Shown here: in pieces, positions 17,201 to 18,675 of the stretch
How the letters are laid out: the number at the start of each line of letters is the position of its first letter
Position numbering within the stretch: position 1 is the stretch's first letter
DNA from: Acidobacteriota bacterium
GTDB taxonomy: Bacteria; Acidobacteriota; Blastocatellia; Pyrinomonadales; Pyrinomonadaceae
Assembly (NCBI GenBank): GCA_029777145.1
Contig: JAKOSS010000248.1
Coordinates: 1-18,675 of the forward strand
Direction: 5' to 3'
Length of the DNA stretch: 18,675 nt
The notes under the pieces: model-generated
Databases searched by the model: none
What the model was told of the DNA's origin: nothing
Seen by the model: only the letters and a program-made list of their open reading frames with translations
Made by a program: the position numbers and the translations under genes

Positions 17201-18478
17201 GTTAATCCCGATAATTCCCAATCACCTCAATTCGGATTCAACGTGCAACCTTCAGGTCCCGCGCCGGGCGGGTTGCCGACATCGGTCCTGTCTCCCGTCC
17301 TTGGCCCGATTCGCGCATCCAACACGAACTTCGGGTGGGATTTCAATCAGCACAAGACTGGCCGTCACTCTCCAACTGGCGGAATTTCCTCTTCAAATGA
17401 CACATTCGCTTGGGATATTAACTTCTATACGCCTACAAATTATAATGCGGATGCCGGCAACCCTGTTTACGCAGTCGCCGACGGCGAAGTTGTGCCTTAC
17501 GTGGGAAACCCGCCCGGCGGTAAGTTCGGCGCCGTTCTAATCGCTCATCCGAACGCTTCCAATCCTGTTTGGTACAGCGGTTACCTCCATATGACGGATA
17601 TTCGTGTAGCGGAGGGGCAACCGGTCAATCAAGCGACTCTCATAGGAAGCATTGGCAGTGCGGGAGCAACAAACGACCATCTTCATTTTGTAGTCTATTC
17701 AGGGAGAAACAGGCGCGGCAGCCTGATTTCTTTCAACGTAGATATCGTTGCCAGAACTGAGTTGACCACGGACACGCCGCTGATCACCGGTGTGAACCCA
17801 CCGACGGTTACGCAAGGGCTCGGCTCGGAAACGATAACCATCAGCGGCACAAACTTCAATGCGAATTCGATCGTTGAAGTCAGAAACCCAAACGGTCGCG
17901 CAATGCAAATCACGCAGGATCCGGTTTCGGTTGTAGACACTGCACAAATCACATCCACGTCATCCAACACGATTGAAGTTCGTGTGCCGTTCAGATTTAG
18001 TGGTACCTACACAGTGTCGGTCATCAACAACGCACCTTCTTCCGGTGGGCTCACTAATTCCTCATCGTACGGAGTGTCAAACAAGTTTGAAATGATCTCC
18101 TCGCCAGGGTCTCTACATTCCACGCCGGTCATATTTATTCCGGGAATTATGGGCAGTCGCCTTGGTAGCCGTCGGACTAGTCTAGGGAACACAATCTACT
18201 TTGATGAGATTTTTCCAGGTTTGCCAACAGCTCGGGATCACCAAGAATTGCGTAATGGAACACGCGACGAGACTCCTTTGGAGAACAGACAAATTGTCGC
18301 GACCGGGATCCTATCGACTTACTTGGGTGACAACGTTCCATTTTTGGACCTGGATATCTACGGAAGCACACTTTCAACCCTGCTTGGATATGGAGGATTT
18401 AAGCTGTATGACGAAAAAAGAAACCCACGTCGACGTACATTGGCGGGGTGCGATACTGAGCAGAGGGACGCGAATTGA
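14243..18478 (+). CDS. Giant secreted modular protein (FG-GAP_2 propeller, Ig-like, M23 peptidase-like, Ig-like, LCAT-like hydrolase), 3' end cut off by an insertion sequence
   Basis: As read, this is 1411 residues. Order: signal peptide (1-31); N-terminal domain (to about 256) with GLEQGFTV and ending YPLLIDPTI; seven FG-GAP_2 repeats of exactly 67 residues (258-726); three TIG/Ig-like repeats (about 721-1010); an M23/LytM-like domain (about 1030-1170) with likely zinc ligands H1042, D1058 and H1148 and further histidines H1116 and H1146 (HLH); another TIG-like repeat (about 1178-1275); then PVIFIPGIMGSRL (from 1295), the opening of an LCAT/PGAP1-like alpha/beta hydrolase. Only about 119 residues of that domain remain, without the catalytic Ser-Asp-His. 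The stop codon spans the junction with the insertion sequence, so the native gene was longer. GGAGGA at 14231-14236 supports the ATG at 14243; the open frame upstream to 14054 lacks a signal peptide. It is probably cell-surface or secreted, perhaps acting on walls and esters. Confidence 0.85.
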   Translation: MKRPASLLILIFCAAIALLSVDRSGRSTQAETPLSALQGNAALEELKKKGVYDSLTEAFDAARYSVRQIPESGLFAATNPRQGFNARFSHESVEISSGNSSQWKMDLRLTGIGYGERILPVEAPEVRAEGSRIEMRRTVGDTQGKLTEWYVNRPSGLEQGFTVDSPPAERRSGETLRISMSLGEGWLADVAADGQSARLSDDTAGVTLDYTKLLVTDAAGADVPAWISTGEREIRINVDDSRAEYPLLIDPTITQQGYLKASNTDAGDWLGYSIAISGDTIVIGAFGEDGGANGVNGNQADNSRLDAGAAYVFVRTGGVWEQEAYLKASNTGGGDNFGYSVAVSGDTIVVGARQEDSLATGVNGNQADNSALSAGAAYVFVRTNGVWTQEAYLKASNTGSLDNFGYSVAVSGDTIVVGAVGEDSIATGVNGNQADNSATEAGAAYLFVRTNGVWSQQAYLKASNTGSADAFGISVAVSGDTVVVGARSEASSATGVNGNQADNSRSNAGAAYVFVRTNGAWSQEAYLKASNTGAGDLFGTSVAAAGDTIVVGALWEDSSTTGVNGNQADNSALNSGAAYVFVRVSGTWSQEAYLKASNTGGGDYFGAVVSVSGDWIVVGGALEDSSATGVNGSQTDNSATDAGAAYIFSRTNGAWVQEAYLKASNTDGGDQFGYFVAVSGGTVVVGANLEDSNATGVNGNQADNSAAESGAAYVFLVSGLAPTVSSLDPSTPLASNTDQIVTVNGSGFQNGLTVTVSLPSGITSVLSGTQIQDVTPTSFKMRITLGSPGNWSLRVNNPDKQVSGWLPFSVQSNIQNPAVFSMFPSTPFAGAYDQDVVVSGANFQNGLKVRINFPNGGSGILQGEQIQNLTPTSFIMRATLNEVGNWSIQVENPDGGLSPAYQFNVGPGGNSPVITQINPISPVAQGADQDVTVTGANFEDGLVVNVMFPDGGVSILRGTGQIQNVTSNAFVMRVTLNTTGLWRIRVVNPDNSQSPQFGFNVQPSGPAPGGLPTSVLSPVLGPIRASNTNFGWDFNQHKTGRHSPTGGISSSNDTFAWDINFYTPTNYNADAGNPVYAVADGEVVPYVGNPPGGKFGAVLIAHPNASNPVWYSGYLHMTDIRVAEGQPVNQATLIGSIGSAGATNDHLHFVVYSGRNRRGSLISFNVDIVARTELTTDTPLITGVNPPTVTQGLGSETITISGTNFNANSIVEVRNPNGRAMQITQDPVSVVDTAQITSTSSNTIEVRVPFRFSGTYTVSVINNAPSSGGLTNSSSYGVSNKFEMISSPGSLHSTPVIFIPGIMGSRLGSRRTSLGNTIYFDEIFPGLPTARDHQELRNGTRDETPLENRQIVATGILSTYLGDNVPFLDLDIYGSTLSTLLGYGGFKLYDEKRNPRRRTLAGCDTEQRDAN
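15014..16420 (+). repeat. Seven in-frame tandem repeats of 201 bp (FG-GAP_2 blades)
   Basis: Units begin with the codons for YLKASNT at 15014, 15215, 15416, 15617, 15818, 16019 and 16220, each exactly 201 bases apart. Each carries SGDT(I/V)VVGA-like and NGVNGNQADNS-like segments and ends GAAYVFVR or similar. Seven blades match a closed seven-bladed beta-propeller. The last blade is divergent at its end, where it runs into the first Ig-like repeat. Confidence 0.9.
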
Positions 18479-18675
18479 TAAAGCAACATTCTTTCTGTAA
18501 TTTCGTCAGATCGGATCCTCGTCCGGCGACATGTTCAAGTATCTGGACTGGCCGAGCCAGTCGTCGTTGGTTTCCATCAGGATCGCTGCGACGAGCCTGA
18601 GGACGGATTCTTCGTTCGGGAAGAGCGTCGCGACCCTCGTCCGCCGTTTGATCTCCTTGCTGAGCCGTTCGAGCA
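18477..18675 (-). mobile_element. IS256-family insertion sequence, one end (transposase 3' side)
   Basis: The element begins at GATAAAG (18477-18483), which from memory is how the terminal repeat of IS256 starts, and TGTAA follows at 18496-18500. The transposase C-terminus reads outward toward this end. The other end lies beyond the window. CGCGAATT (18469-18476) is the predicted 8-bp target duplication. Confidence 0.7.
18506..18675 (-). CDS. IS256-family transposase (Transposase_mut), C-terminal part, cut by window edge
   Basis: The leftward frame runs from the window edge to a TGA at 18508-18506 (55 residues visible). LERLSKEIKRRTRV, then LFPNEESVLRLVAAILME and a tail DDWLGQSRYLNM match the well-known C-terminal signature of IS256/Mutator-type DDE transposases (compare LERLN.EI+RRT+VVGIFPN in family members). 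The start and the catalytic residues are outside the window. Only about 29 bases separate the stop from the predicted IS end, as is usual in this family. Whether the full element is intact cannot be judged. Confidence 0.9.
   Translation of the reverse strand, partial: LERLSKEIKRRTRVATLFPNEESVLRLVAAILMETNDDWLGQSRYLNMSPDEDPI

Overview
The window looks like a chromosomal piece of a Gram-negative-type soil or sediment bacterium, most likely an acidobacterium (Blastocatellia/Pyrinomonadales-like). This is inferred from the gene families, not from a marker gene: a PF07638-type ECF sigma factor paired with a TPR-tailed Ser/Thr kinase, very large secreted proteins with the 'ENKGQ' and FG-GAP_2 folds, a DUF5117/DUF4953 metalloprotease, and dispersed palindromic intergenic repeats. 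GC in 60-base stretches counted by hand is about 63% in the metalloprotease gene, but 43-48% in parts of the right half.

Layout, left to right. (1) 1-347, minus: start of a large secreted protein that runs off the left edge. (2) 348-604: divergent region with two hairpins, one of them terminator-like. (3) 605-3082, plus: secreted zinc metalloprotease. (4) 3196-3867, minus: small lipoprotein. (5) 3995-5152, plus: Ca2+/H+ antiporter. (6) 5157-5410: cluster of inverted copies of a GC-rich repeat between convergent genes. (7) 5419-6798, minus: tryptophanase, with a possible Trp-containing leader peptide. (8) 6928-7075: MITE-like nested inverted repeat. (9) 7357-8628, plus: purine permease behind a good sigma-70-type promoter. 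(10) 8875-11933, minus: two-gene unit, ECF sigma factor then transmembrane Ser/Thr kinase. (11) 12303-13978, plus: two overlapping genes for related secreted proteins of unknown function. (12) 14243-18478, plus: a 1411-residue secreted modular protein (seven-bladed FG-GAP_2 propeller, Ig-like repeats, M23 peptidase-like domain, Ig-like repeat, start of an LCAT-like hydrolase). (13) 18477-18675: end of an IS256-family element.

The left two thirds is mostly ordinary housekeeping, transport and proteolysis. The right third is accessory. There, a kinase-linked sigma factor lies divergent from a pair of paralogous exported proteins, followed by a giant exported protein that an insertion sequence has cut within its last domain. 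The stop codon of that protein is formed across the insertion junction. The sigma factor carries Ser/Thr at positions where classical ECF factors have acidic residues, so the neighbouring kinase may switch it by phosphorylation. No rRNA, tRNA or CRISPR array was seen.
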